A stretch of DNA of 64,000 nucleotides from Glycomyces salinus (GTDB lineage: Bacteria; Actinomycetota; Actinomycetes; Mycobacteriales; Micromonosporaceae), in assembly GCF_016428645.1 (NCBI RefSeq), contig NZ_JAELXW010000017.1:62001-126000 (forward strand), written 5' to 3'. The notes beneath the pieces are model-generated. The model had not been told where the DNA came from, did no database searches, and worked only from the letters and a program-made list of their open reading frames with translations. Positions within the stretch are counted from its first letter, which is position 1, and every line of letters begins with the position of its first letter. Positions 25,350-33,741 of this stretch are shown one piece after another. The position numbers and the translations under genes are program-made.

Positions 25350-26624
25350 TCAAGTTCTCCATTCTGGACCGTCTGGGTAGGCGAATCGCTGGATGCTCTC
25401 GCGCTTGATCTCCGACGAGAATCCCGGGGCCGCCGGAGCGGTGTACCGGCCGCGCTTGATGACCGTCGGCTCGACGAAGTGCTCGTGCAGGTGGTCGACG
25501 TACTCGATCACCCGGTTCTCCATGGTGCCCGAGACCGACGTGTAGTCGAACATCGACAGATGGCACACCAGCTCGCACAAGCCCACCCCGCCCGCGTGCG
25601 GGCACACCGGCACGTCGAACTTCTTGGCCAGCAGCAGGATCGCCAGGTTCTCGTTGACCCCGGCCACGCGCGCGGCGTCGATCTGCACGAAGTCGACGGC
25701 CCCGGCCTGGAGGAACTGCTTGAACATGACGCGGTTGTGGACGTGCTCGCCGGTCGCCACCTTGATCGGGGCCAGGCGGCGGCGGATCTCGGCGTGCCCG
25801 AGGATATCGTCGGGGCTGGTCGGCTCCTCGATCCACCACGGGTCGAACTCGGCCAGCGCGCCCATCCACTCCTCGGCCGCGTCCACGTCCCAGCGCTGGT
25901 TGGCGTCCACGGCGATCCGCACCCCGGGGCCGACCGCGGCCCGCGCGGCGGCCAGCCGCCGCCGGTCGTCGTCGACGTCGGCGCCGACCTTCAGCTTGAT
26001 CTGCCCGAAGCCCTCGGCCACGGCCTCGCGAGCCAGGCGCACGACCTTCTCGTCGGAGTAGCCGAGCCAGCCGGGGGAGGTGGTGTAGGCCGGGTAGCCG
26101 TCGCGCTCGATCTCGGCGATCCGCTCGGCCTTGCCGGTCTCGGCCCCGCGCAGGATCTCCAGGGCCTCATCGGGGCCGAGCGCGTCGGTCAGGTACCGCC
26201 AGTCGACGCAGTCGACGATCCGCTCGGGCGCCATCTGCGAGAGGAACTTCCACACCGGCACGCCCTCGCGTTTGGCGGCCAGGTCCCAGGCGGCGTTGAC
26301 CAGCGCGGCCGCGGCCAGGTGCATGACGCCCTTCTCCGGGCCGAGCCAGCGGATCTGCGAGTCGTGCGTCAGGCGCCGGTGGAACTCGCCGAGGTCGTCG
26401 ACCTCGCGGCCGATGACGTACTCGGCGAGCGTCTCGATCGCCGCGCAGCAGATGTCGTTGCCGCGGCCGATGGTGAAGGTGAACCCGTGGCCTTCGCGGC
26501 CGTCGTCGGCGTGCAGGACGACGTAGGCCGCCGAATAGTCGGGGTCGGGGTTCATCGCGTCGGAGCCGTCGAGGCTGCGCGAAGTGGGGAAGCGGACGTC
26601 CACGACGTCCACGGCGGTGATCAT
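25350..26624 (-). CDS. Enolase-superfamily acid-sugar dehydratase, probable L-fuconate dehydratase
   Basis: 424 residues. Mandelate racemase/enolase fold: N-terminal cap ([20 protein letters not shown], typical of L-fuconate dehydratases), catalytic KxK in [10 protein letters not shown] near residue 215, metal ligands in VDANQRWD and [10 protein letters not shown], then the [10 protein letters not shown] motif and the [11 protein letters not shown] segment. It converts L-fuconate to 2-keto-3-deoxy-L-fuconate by loss of water. The gene starts two bases after the FAH stop, and the order fits one polycistronic transcript. Some relatives act on other acid sugars, such as rhamnonate. Confidence 0.88.
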   Translation of the reverse strand: MITAVDVVDVRFPTSRSLDGSDAMNPDPDYSAAYVVLHADDGREGHGFTFTIGRGNDICCAAIETLAEYVIGREVDDLGEFHRRLTHDSQIRWLGPEKGVMHLAAAALVNAAWDLAAKREGVPVWKFLSQMAPERIVDCVDWRYLTDALGPDEALEILRGAETGKAERIAEIERDGYPAYTTSPGWLGYSDEKVVRLAREAVAEGFGQIKLKVGADVDDDRRRLAAARAAVGPGVRIAVDANQRWDVDAAEEWMGALAEFDPWWIEEPTSPDDILGHAEIRRRLAPIKVATGEHVHNRVMFKQFLQAGAVDFVQIDAARVAGVNENLAILLLAKKFDVPVCPHAGGVGLCELVCHLSMFDYTSVSGTMENRVIEYVDHLHEHFVEPTVIKRGRYTAPAAPGFSSEIKRESIQRFAYPDGPEWRT

Positions 26625-26626
26625 TG

Positions 26627-27457
26627 TTATCCCTGGACCAGCGGGTTCCGGGTCTGACCGAGGCCGTCGATGCCGACCTCGACGACGTCGCCGGCCTTCA
26701 GGTACGGGAACCGGCCCGACAGCGCCACGCCCTCGGGGGTGCCGGTGAGCAGCAGGTCGCCGGGGTCGAAGGCCATGAACTGGGACATGTGGTGGATGAT
26801 CTCGGCGACGCCGAAGATCATGTCGGCGGTGTTGGAGTCCTGCCGGATCTCGCCGTTGACCTTGGACCACATGCGCAGCTTCTGCACGTCCGCGACCTCG
26901 TCGGGCGCGACCAGCTCCGGGCCCAGCGGGGTGAACGTCGGGCACGCCTTGCCCTTGGAGAACTGGCCGCCGGAGCGCTCGATCTGGAACTCGCGCTCGG
27001 AGACGTCGTTGGCGACCACGAAGCCGGCGACGCATTCGAGGGCCTCTTCCCGGGAGGACAGGTAGCCGGCCTTCTTGCCGAAGACGACGCCGAGCTCGAC
27101 CTCCCAGTCGGTGCGGGTCGAGCCGCGCGGGATCTGTACCTCGTCGCCGGGGCCGACGATCGTGTTGGGGTGCTTGTAGAACACGACCGGTTCGGCGGGC
27201 GGCTCGGCGCCGGACTCGGCGCAGTGGGCGGCGTAGTTCATGCCGATGCACACCACCGCGCCCGGCCGGGCGATGGGCGGGGCGACGCGCTTCCCGTCGA
27301 TGTCGACCTTGGGGAAGGAGGCCACACTGGACACTCCGCCGCGGGCCAGGAAGTCCCCGTCGATGTCGCCGTAGAGCCCCGAGAGGTCGTAGTACTCGCC
27401 CTCGTGGAGGGCCACCGGGGTCTCAAGGCCGGGCTCGCCGATGCGAAGATATCTCAT
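26627..27457 (-). CDS. FAH-family hydrolase, probable 2,4-diketo-3-deoxy-L-fuconate hydrolase
   Basis: 276 residues. Fumarylacetoacetate-hydrolase fold: [14 protein letters not shown] near residue 68, [15 protein letters not shown], metal-binding [12 protein letters not shown] near 117, [12 protein letters not shown] and [14 protein letters not shown], ending [14 protein letters not shown]. In the fucose route this class splits the diketo acid into pyruvate and L-lactate, which links it to lutABC on the other side of the GntR gene. It overlaps the lactonase stop by four bases and precedes the dehydratase. Confidence 0.86.
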   Translation of the reverse strand: MRYLRIGEPGLETPVALHEGEYYDLSGLYGDIDGDFLARGGVSSVASFPKVDIDGKRVAPPIARPGAVVCIGMNYAAHCAESGAEPPAEPVVFYKHPNTIVGPGDEVQIPRGSTRTDWEVELGVVFGKKAGYLSSREEALECVAGFVVANDVSEREFQIERSGGQFSKGKACPTFTPLGPELVAPDEVADVQKLRMWSKVNGEIRQDSNTADMIFGVAEIIHHMSQFMAFDPGDLLLTGTPEGVALSGRFPYLKAGDVVEVGIDGLGQTRNPLVQG

Positions 27458-28305
27458 TTCACTCCTAGCTTGTAGGTCCTCGCCGCCGTGCCGGCGAATA
27501 TGTCGGGGTCCTCGCGGCCGAGGATCTCGGTGAGCGCCTCTTTCACACGGGAGTAGGTGGCGGCCAGTTCGCATACGGGCCAGTCGGATCCGAACATGAG
27601 GCGGTCGGGCCCGAACAGTTCGAGGGCGGTCTGCACGAACGGGCGCAGGTCCTCGGCGCTCCACTGCTCCCAGTCGGCCTCGGTGACCAGCCCGGAGAGC
27701 TTGGCGGTCACGTTGGGCTGCTTGGCGAGCGGTCCGACGGCCTCGCGCCAGGCCCACAGGCCGTCGGCGCCGTCGCGGATCCGCGGCTTGCCCAGGTGGT
27801 CGAGGACGAACGTCAGCTCGGGGACGGCCTGGGCGGCCTTGGCCGCCGCCGGGAGCTGGTCGACGCGCACGACCAGGTCGAAGGTGGGGACGAGCCCGGC
27901 GATGGTCTTCAGGGCGGCGACGACCTCGCCCCGGGCGAGGAAGTCGGCCTCCTCGCGGCCCTGGACCTGGTCGCGCAGGCCCACCAGGTAGCGCACGCGC
28001 GGGTGGCCGCGGTAGCGGGCCAGGACGCCCTTGAGGTCGGGGTCGAGCAGGTCGATGTGGCCGACGACGCCGGCGATCTCGGGGACGGCCCCGGCCAGGT
28101 GCAGGAACTCGACGGTCTCGGACGGGTGCCCCCAGCCGGCCTCGACCAGGACGGTCCGGTCGACTCCGGCCTCGGCGAGGTTGGCGCGCAGGTCCGCGAT
28201 GCCGTAGTCGCGGCGGATGGGTTCGAGTCCGGGTTCGGACGAGAGCCAGGGGTAGTCGGCGGTCCAGACGTGGTGGTGAGCGTCTATGACCTGGTACACG
28301 GTCAT
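27454..28305 (-). CDS. Amidohydrolase-2 family, probable L-fucono-1,5-lactonase
   Basis: 283 residues. The metal-dependent amidohydrolase N-terminus VIDAHHHVWTADYPWL is followed by HIDLLDPDLKGVL, VLDHLGKPRIR near residue 180, and the terminal metal site MFGSDWPVCELAATY near 240. This cluster of COG3618 includes L-fuconolactone and L-rhamnonolactone hydrolases. It would open the lactone formed by the aldo/keto reductase encoded just upstream, with which it overlaps by four bases. Sequence and context agree; substrate identity is inferred. Confidence 0.86.
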   Translation of the reverse strand: MTVYQVIDAHHHVWTADYPWLSSEPGLEPIRRDYGIADLRANLAEAGVDRTVLVEAGWGHPSETVEFLHLAGAVPEIAGVVGHIDLLDPDLKGVLARYRGHPRVRYLVGLRDQVQGREEADFLARGEVVAALKTIAGLVPTFDLVVRVDQLPAAAKAAQAVPELTFVLDHLGKPRIRDGADGLWAWREAVGPLAKQPNVTAKLSGLVTEADWEQWSAEDLRPFVQTALELFGPDRLMFGSDWPVCELAATYSRVKEALTEILGREDPDIFAGTAARTYKLGVK

Positions 28306-29288
28306 GGAGTGGGTGCCTCCTCGGCCAGAAGCCCGGTCCGCTTGAGCTCGTGCCAGAGCGCGCCGGGAATCGGGTGGGCGAACATCGCGAGGGCGTCGTC
28401 GACCTCGGCCGGGTTGCGGGCGCCGACCAGGACCGACGCCACGGCGGGGTGGGCACCGGGGAATTGCAGCGCCGCGGCCCGCAACGGCACATCGTACTTC
28501 GCGCACACGTCGGCGATGGCGCGGGCGCGGGCCAGCAGCGCCGGGTCGGCGGCGGTGTAGTCGAAGGTGGCCCGGCCGTCCGGGTCGGCCAGGACGCCGG
28601 AGTTGAACACCCCGGCGGCGACCACCGAGACGCCGCGTTCGAGGCACAGCGGGTAGAGCCTGTCGAGGGCCGACTGGTCGAGCAGGGTGTAGCGCCCGGC
28701 GATGAGGGCGAGGTCGAAGTCGCCGCGGCCGAGCATGTCGGCGGCGGCCTCGGTGGAGTTCATGCCGATGCCGACCGCGCCGATGCGGCCGGCATCGCGC
28801 AGTTCGGCCAGGGCCCGGTAGGTCCCGGCGGCGGCCTCGTCGCGGTGGTCGTCGGGGTCGTGGACGAGTCCGATGTCGACCCGGTCGACGCCGAGGCGGT
28901 CGAGGCTGGCCTCGTGGGAGTCCAGGCAGGCCCGGTAGGAGAAGTCGAAGACCGCGGCCTTGCCGCTGTCCTCGGCCCAGATGTCCCAGGGGCCCTCGTG
29001 GTCGACCAGGACGCGGCCCATCTTGGTCGAGAGTGTCAGGCCCGCACGCCCCAATGTGGTGAGAGCGCTCCCGAGTCGCCGTTCGGACAGGCCGGCCCCG
29101 TAGTGGGGGGCGGTGTCGAAGTAGCGGACGCCGCCGGCGTGCGCGGCGGCGACCGCGTCCGCGGCCACGGCGGGGTCGACCGGGGTGAACAGGCCCCCGA
29201 GTGGCGCGCAGCCCAGGCCCAGGGCGGTCACGGACACGTCGGTTCGGCCGAGGCGGCGACGCGGAAGTTCGGGGCTGTCCATGGTCAC
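28302..29288 (-). CDS. Aldo/keto reductase, probable L-fucose (D-threo-aldose) 1-dehydrogenase
   Basis: 328 residues, first gene of the sugar operon. AKR motifs: LGLGCAPLGGLF near residue 24, FDTAPHYGAGLSERRLG (catalytic Asp and Tyr near 58-63), LSTKMGR with the catalytic Lys, LVHDPDDH, and VGIGMNSTEAAADML. The pattern matches D-threo-aldose 1-dehydrogenases that oxidise L-fucose to its lactone. GTG 29288 has GGA seven bases upstream; ATG 29282 is possible. The promoter region holds a palindrome shared with the divergent GntR gene. Confidence 0.86.
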   Translation of the reverse strand: MTMDSPELPRRRLGRTDVSVTALGLGCAPLGGLFTPVDPAVAADAVAAAHAGGVRYFDTAPHYGAGLSERRLGSALTTLGRAGLTLSTKMGRVLVDHEGPWDIWAEDSGKAAVFDFSYRACLDSHEASLDRLGVDRVDIGLVHDPDDHRDEAAAGTYRALAELRDAGRIGAVGIGMNSTEAAADMLGRGDFDLALIAGRYTLLDQSALDRLYPLCLERGVSVVAAGVFNSGVLADPDGRATFDYTAADPALLARARAIADVCAKYDVPLRAAALQFPGAHPAVASVLVGARNPAEVDDALAMFAHPIPGALWHELKRTGLLAEEAPTP

Positions 29289-29291
29289 GAA

Positions 29292-29309
29292 AATATCCTA
29301 TAGGATGTT
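29292..29309. promoter_or_regulatory. Probable GntR operator between the fucose operon and gntR-lutABC
   Basis: ATCCTATAGGAT at 29295-29306 is a perfect 12-base palindrome, extended by AA and TT outside one mismatched pair. It sits in the only control region of both divergent operons. The AGGA inside it also serves as ribosome site for the GntR start at 29314, so a bound repressor could block transcription on both sides. Confidence 0.7.
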
Positions 29310-29313
29310 CGGC

Positions 29314-30048
29314 ATGAGCGGAACGGTGGCGGCCTCACAAAAGCGGACCTTGGCAGACGCTGCCTACACCCAGCTGAAGGCCCACATCATCCAGGGCGAG
29401 CTCGCGCCCGGCGCCAAGGTCAGCATCGACGGCCTGGCCCGCCGCCTGGAGTTCTCCCAGACCCCGATCCGCGAGGCCCTGGCGCGCCTGGAATCCGAAG
29501 GACTGCTCGCCCGCCGCCCCCTCAGCGGCTACACCGTCACTCCGCTGTTGACCGCCGCCGAACTGGCCGACCTCTACGAGATCCGCCGTCTCCTGGAGCC
29601 CTTCGCCGCCCGGCGCGCCGCCGAACGCGACCCGCTCGCCGACGCCGAAGCCGCCCGGCTCGCCGACGCCGCGCGCATGCCGACCCCGACGGTCGGACGG
29701 CTCGCCTTCACCGAGGCCGACGCCCGCTTCCACGACGCGGTCGCCCACCTCAGCGGCAGCGCCCAGCTGTCGAACGCCATCCGGCGGCTCGACGCCCACA
29801 TGCACCTCTACCGCGCCTACATCGAGCCCGGCGCGATCGAGGAGACCGAAGGCGAGCACCGGGCCATCGCCGAGGCCATCGCCCGGCACGACCCGACCGA
29901 GGCCGCCGCGGCCATGCGCCGCCATCTGGAGCGGGCCCGCGACCGGCACAACGAGGCATTCCGCAACGCCGAGGCCGCCCAGACCGAAGCCCCCGCAGAA
30001 CCCCCGGCCATGACCGGGCTCCCGAAACGAGGTGAGTCAACCCCTTGA
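29314..30048 (+). CDS. GntR-family (FCD domain) transcriptional regulator
   Basis: 244 residues. N-terminal winged helix (AAYTQLKAHIIQGELAPGAK, IDGLARRLEFSQTPIREALA, and wing LLARRPLSGYTVTPL), then an all-helical FCD effector domain with ELADLYEIRRLLEPFAA, RFHDAVAHLSG and the metal-ligand-type HLERARDRHNE. Such regulators sense small organic acids. Position suggests control of the fucose operon and lutABC; likely ligands are a fucose-pathway intermediate or L-lactate. ATG 29314 is preferred over 29305. The stop overlaps the lutA TTG. Confidence 0.88.
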   Translation: MSGTVAASQKRTLADAAYTQLKAHIIQGELAPGAKVSIDGLARRLEFSQTPIREALARLESEGLLARRPLSGYTVTPLLTAAELADLYEIRRLLEPFAARRAAERDPLADAEAARLADAARMPTPTVGRLAFTEADARFHDAVAHLSGSAQLSNAIRRLDAHMHLYRAYIEPGAIEETEGEHRAIAEAIARHDPTEAAAAMRRHLERARDRHNEAFRNAEAAQTEAPAEPPAMTGLPKRGESTP

Positions 30049-30740
30049 GCCGCATAGGTCTGTTCATCACCTGCGTCAACGACGCGCTCTACCCGCAGAC
30101 GCCGAAAGCGGTCGTGACCGTGCTCGAGCGACTGGGCTACGAGGTCGACTTCCCGACCGCGCAGACCTGCTGCGGGCAGATGCACGCCAACTCCGGATAC
30201 CGCGACGACGCCGCGAAACTGGCGCGCTCCTTCGAGGAGGTCTTCGGCGGCTACGAGGCCGTCGTGACCCCCTCGGGTTCGTGCGCGGCCATGGTCCGCG
30301 ACCAGTACCCGGACCTGACCGGCAGCGACTTCGGCGCCCGCGTCCTGGAGCTGTCGGAGTTCCTGCTCGACCACGCCGGAGTCGACGACGTCGGCGCCCG
30401 CTTCGAGCACACCGTCACCTACCACCCCACCTGCCACGGCACCCGCGCGCTCGGCCTGGGCGACAAGCCGCTGCGGCTGCTGCGCAACGTCGCCGGCATC
30501 GAACTGGTCGACCTGCCCGAGGCCGACCAGTGCTGCGGCTTCGGCGGGACCTTCGCCCTGAAGAACTCCGAGGTCTCGACCGCGATGCTCGAGGACAAGT
30601 GCCGCCACGCCGACCGGACCGGCGCCGAGTACCTGGCCGCGGCCGACAACTCGTGCCTGACCCACATCGGCGGCGGCATCTCCCGCTCCGGAGGGCCGCG
30701 CCCGATCCACTACGCCGAGATCCTGGCGGCCACCGCATGA
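30045..30740 (+). CDS. lutA: L-lactate utilisation protein LutA (CCG-domain Fe-S subunit)
   Basis: 231 residues. Two cysteine-rich CCG domains: AQTCCGQMHANSGYRDDA near residue 42 and TYHPTCHGTRAL ... DQCCGFGGTFALKNSE near 165, as in LutA/YkgE. LutABC oxidises L-lactate to pyruvate in bacteria lacking other lactate dehydrogenases. TTG 30045 forms a TTGA overlap with the GntR stop, and the stop overlaps lutB (ATGA), so the regulator and all three subunits are coupled. Placing lactate oxidation beside a pathway that yields L-lactate is functionally sensible. Confidence 0.92.
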   Translation: MSRIGLFITCVNDALYPQTPKAVVTVLERLGYEVDFPTAQTCCGQMHANSGYRDDAAKLARSFEEVFGGYEAVVTPSGSCAAMVRDQYPDLTGSDFGARVLELSEFLLDHAGVDDVGARFEHTVTYHPTCHGTRALGLGDKPLRLLRNVAGIELVDLPEADQCCGFGGTFALKNSEVSTAMLEDKCRHADRTGAEYLAAADNSCLTHIGGGISRSGGPRPIHYAEILAATA

Positions 30741-32119
30741 GCACCGCGTTCCCGAAAGCCGCCAAGGTCGCGCTCGGCATGCCGCAGCTGCGATCGAACC
30801 TGGCCCACGCCACCGGCACCATCCGCGGCAAGCGCGCCGCCGTCGCCGCCGAACTCGACGACTGGGAGCAGCTGCGCGACGCCGCCAGCGCCGTCAAGGC
30901 CGACGTCCAGCGCCACCTGCCCGAACTGCTTGAAACGTTCGAACGCAACGCCATCGAGGCCGGGGCGAAGGTCCACTGGGCCCGCGACGGAGCCGAAGCG
31001 AACCGGATCGCCGCGCGGATCACGCGCGAGGCCGGCGCCGACGAGGTCGTCAAGGTCAAGTCGATGGCCACCCAGGAGATCGAGCTCAACGAGCACTTCG
31101 AGGCCGAGGGCCTGGCCGCGTGGGAGACCGACCTGGCCGAACTGATCGTCCAGCTCGCCGAGGACCGGCCGAGCCACATCCTGGTCCCGGCGATCCACTA
31201 CAACCGCACCGAGATCCGCGACATCTTCAAAGGCCGCATGAAGGACGCCCCCGCGGACCTGACCGACGACCCGGCCGCGCTGGCCGAGGCCGCCCGCCGG
31301 CACCTGCGGCGGCGATTCCTGTCGGCGAAGGTGGCCGTGTCGGGCGCGAACTTCGCGATCGCCGAGACCGGCTCGCTGGTGGTCGTCGAGTCCGAGGGCA
31401 ACGGCCGCATGTGCCTGACCATGCCCGAGACGCTCATCAGCATCGTCGGCGTCGAGAAGCTCCTGCCGAGCTTCGACGACCTCGAGGTGTTCATGCAGCT
31501 GCTGCCGCGCTCCTCGACCGGGGAGCGGATGAACCCGTACTCCTCGATCTGGACCGGCCGGGCCGAGGGCGACGGTCCGAAGGACGTCCACATCATCCTG
31601 CTCGACAACGGCCGCACCGATGTCCTGGCCGACGAGGTCGGCCGCCAGGCGCTGTCGTGCATCCGCTGCTCGGCCTGCCTGAACGTGTGCCCGGTGTACG
31701 AGCGGACCGGCGGGCACGCCTACGGGCACGTCTACCCCGGCCCCATCGGCGCGATCCTGGCCCCGCAACTGGAGCCGGGCAGGCACGACGACCTGCCGTA
31801 CGCCTCCAGCCTGTGCGGGGCGTGCTACGAGGTGTGCCCGGTCAAGATCAACATCCCCGAGGTGCTGGTGCACCTGCGGCAGACCGGCCCGCACGGCGCG
31901 GGCGAGAAGGCCGCGATGGGCGCGGCCCAGGCGGTCATGGCCCGCCCCGGGCTGTGGCGGGCCGCGCTCCGGGCGGCGCGGTTCTTCTCGCGGCCGTGGC
32001 GGCGGCGCGGCTACGTGCGCAGGCTCCCCTTCCCGGGGTCGAAGTGGACGGTCAGCCGCGACCTGGGGGTGCCCCCGAAGGAGAGCTTCCGGGACTGGTG
32101 GAAGGAGCACGAGCGGTGA
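30737..32119 (+). CDS. lutB: L-lactate utilisation protein LutB (Fe-S subunit)
   Basis: 460 residues. The LutB/YkgF pattern is complete: central LUD domain with VSGANFAIAETGSLVVVESE near 215 and MPETLISIVGVEKLLPSFDD, then a bis-[4Fe-4S] ferredoxin part with CIRCSACLNVCPVYERTGGH near residue 310 and SSLCGACYEVCPVKINIPEV near 360. It probably passes electrons from lactate oxidation towards the respiratory chain. ATG 30737 overlaps lutA and the stop overlaps lutC (GTGA). Length is normal. Confidence 0.94.
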   Translation: MSTAFPKAAKVALGMPQLRSNLAHATGTIRGKRAAVAAELDDWEQLRDAASAVKADVQRHLPELLETFERNAIEAGAKVHWARDGAEANRIAARITREAGADEVVKVKSMATQEIELNEHFEAEGLAAWETDLAELIVQLAEDRPSHILVPAIHYNRTEIRDIFKGRMKDAPADLTDDPAALAEAARRHLRRRFLSAKVAVSGANFAIAETGSLVVVESEGNGRMCLTMPETLISIVGVEKLLPSFDDLEVFMQLLPRSSTGERMNPYSSIWTGRAEGDGPKDVHIILLDNGRTDVLADEVGRQALSCIRCSACLNVCPVYERTGGHAYGHVYPGPIGAILAPQLEPGRHDDLPYASSLCGACYEVCPVKINIPEVLVHLRQTGPHGAGEKAAMGAAQAVMARPGLWRAALRAARFFSRPWRRRGYVRRLPFPGSKWTVSRDLGVPPKESFRDWWKEHER

Positions 32120-32709
32120 ACGCCAAGGAGGAGATCCTCGCCAGGATCGGCCGGGCCCTGGACGGGACCGAGGAGACCGTGGAGGTCCCGCGCCGGTACC
32201 GGCGCTCCCTCGACGAGGGCACCGACGTGGTCGAGCTGCTGATCGACCGCCTCGTGGACTACAAGGCGAACGTCCACCACGGCCTCGAATCGATCGAGGC
32301 GGCCCTGGGCGAGGCGAAGAAGGTCGTCGTCCCGGCCGACCTGCCCGCCGGATGGCGCCGCGGCGGCGCCGAGTACATCGAGGACGACGCGCTCGCCACC
32401 GACGAGCTGGACGGCATGGACGCGGTCCTGACCGGCTGCGCGGCGGCCGTGGCCGTGTCGGGCACGATCATGCTCGACGCCGGACCGGCCCAGGGCAGGA
32501 GGGCGATCACGCTGGTCCCGGACCACCACGTGGTGGTGGTCGGACGCGACCAGATCGTGGGCCACCTCGCCCAGGCCCTGCCGCGGCTGTCCCGAACCGA
32601 CCCGCAGACCTGGATCTCGGGCCCCTCGGCCACCAGCGACATCGAGCTGCAAAGAGTAGAAGGAGTCCACGGCCCCCGCCGCCTCGACGTGGTCATCGCG
32701 GACCTGTAA
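32116..32709 (+). CDS. lutC: L-lactate utilisation protein LutC (LUD domain)
   Basis: 197 residues. LUD-domain protein: EEILARIGRALDG at the N-terminus, then DAVLTGCAAAVAVSGTIMLD near residue 105, ITLVPDHHVVVVGRDQIV, and WISGPSATSDIELQRVEGVH near 175 with the closing RLDVVIADL. It forms the complex with LutA and LutB; its own chemistry is not fully defined in the family. GTG 32116 overlaps the lutB stop. A weak hairpin with a bulge lies about 30 bases downstream (32741-32761). Confidence 0.92.
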   Translation: MNAKEEILARIGRALDGTEETVEVPRRYRRSLDEGTDVVELLIDRLVDYKANVHHGLESIEAALGEAKKVVVPADLPAGWRRGGAEYIEDDALATDELDGMDAVLTGCAAAVAVSGTIMLDAGPAQGRRAITLVPDHHVVVVGRDQIVGHLAQALPRLSRTDPQTWISGPSATSDIELQRVEGVHGPRRLDVVIADL

Positions 32710-32845
32710 GACAAAGGCCATCCCTAACCCCCACCCACCCGGGGATCCGCAGGATCTCCCCGATCCTGCCCGAGGGGTCCGACAAGAATCCGGGCCGAGC
32801 AGCCTCAAACGGTGAAGACGCCACTCGAAAGAATGAAGAGCGACT

Positions 32846-33283
32846 TCATTCCGGGCCGGCCACGAATTTCGCGATGCTCCTGATGTACTCGCGGTAGCCG
32901 CTGAGGGCCATCGGGATCGCGGCGGCCAGCACTTCGGTGTCGGTCTCCAAGTACTCGTGAACCAGAACATTCCGAAGGCCGGTGCTCGGCCTGAGGTTCG
33001 CCGCCAGCGCCGGTGAGATCGCGCCGGTACGAGCAGCCAGGTCGAACGATTCGCGGTAGCTTTGGGCGCCCGTCCCCAGACGGTTGGCGGCGAGATACTG
33101 GTTCACCGAAACGGCGATATCGACTACCTGGGTGACAATGCGCTCCACGGCGAGGCGAACGATGTCGTCGGGCATCCGATCCGCCATGTCCTGTGGCGCG
33201 ATCTCCTCAAGGCGATCGAGCAGCTGGCCCATCAACTGGAGGCGACGTGCCACGATCGCTTGGGCCCCTTGCGAATCAGTCAT
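32846..33283 (-). CDS. HepT-like toxin (HEPN domain)
   Basis: 145 residues. HEPN-type RNase-fold toxin of the HepT/MntA (type VII) toxin-antitoxin system. The diagnostic Rx4HxY is intact: R104, H109 and Y111 in GLRNVLVHEYLE. The rest is helical (LMGQLLDRLEEIAPQDM, VTQVVDIAVSVNQYLAANRL), as expected. In studied systems MntA AMPylates a tyrosine in this motif of HepT to neutralise it. It overlaps the antitoxin stop by four bases, in the antitoxin-first order. It lies between the lut operon and a glycosyltransferase gene. Confidence 0.88.
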   Translation of the reverse strand: MTDSQGAQAIVARRLQLMGQLLDRLEEIAPQDMADRMPDDIVRLAVERIVTQVVDIAVSVNQYLAANRLGTGAQSYRESFDLAARTGAISPALAANLRPSTGLRNVLVHEYLETDTEVLAAAIPMALSGYREYIRSIAKFVAGPE

Positions 33284-33693
33284 TTCGCCATCAGTCTCAA
33301 ACTCAGGTCGCGCATCGGCGCGGTCTCGGCGAATTCGGTCAAGGCCGCCATGAGGACTTCCACATAGCGTCCCGGGGTGTGTTCATAGAGGGGGATCGTG
33401 CCGAGGAGCGCTTCGCGCCGTGCGACCGGATCGGCTCGGTTCAGGACCATCACGTCGATGTCGCAGGGGCCGGTCACTTCGGCGAATGCCTCGTAGAGAT
33501 CGAGCAGCGCCAACCGGGATCGCCCTCTGCGGGTCGAGACCGCTATGTCGAGGTCCCTCGGGCTCGCCGCGCCCTTCGCCGTTGAGCCGAACACCACCAC
33601 CAGGTCGAGCCCGAATCGGTCGCACAGCGCCTCGAGCCGGCCGCTCTCGGCGGCCGCCTTGAGCCGAGCCAGGCCCTCCTTCGGCGAAGTCAT
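33280..33693 (-). CDS. MntA-like nucleotidyltransferase antitoxin
   Basis: 137 residues. A minimal nucleotidyltransferase with VVVFGSTAKGAASPRDLDIA: Gly36-Ser37, then nine residues and Asp47-Leu-Asp49, with a third acidic residue in DIDVMVLNRAD. This is the catalytic arrangement used by MntA to AMPylate its HepT partner. It also carries the C-terminal helical part (YVEVLMAALTEFAETAP). First gene of the pair; the toxin ATG overlaps its stop. All visible catalytic positions are present, so the module looks functional. Confidence 0.87.
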   Translation of the reverse strand: MTSPKEGLARLKAAAESGRLEALCDRFGLDLVVVFGSTAKGAASPRDLDIAVSTRRGRSRLALLDLYEAFAEVTGPCDIDVMVLNRADPVARREALLGTIPLYEHTPGRYVEVLMAALTEFAETAPMRDLSLRLMAK

Positions 33694-33741
33694 GGCTTCA
33701 CCTTAGCGGCAGCCCGGCGGTCAAGGCAGCGGACTTTCCGG

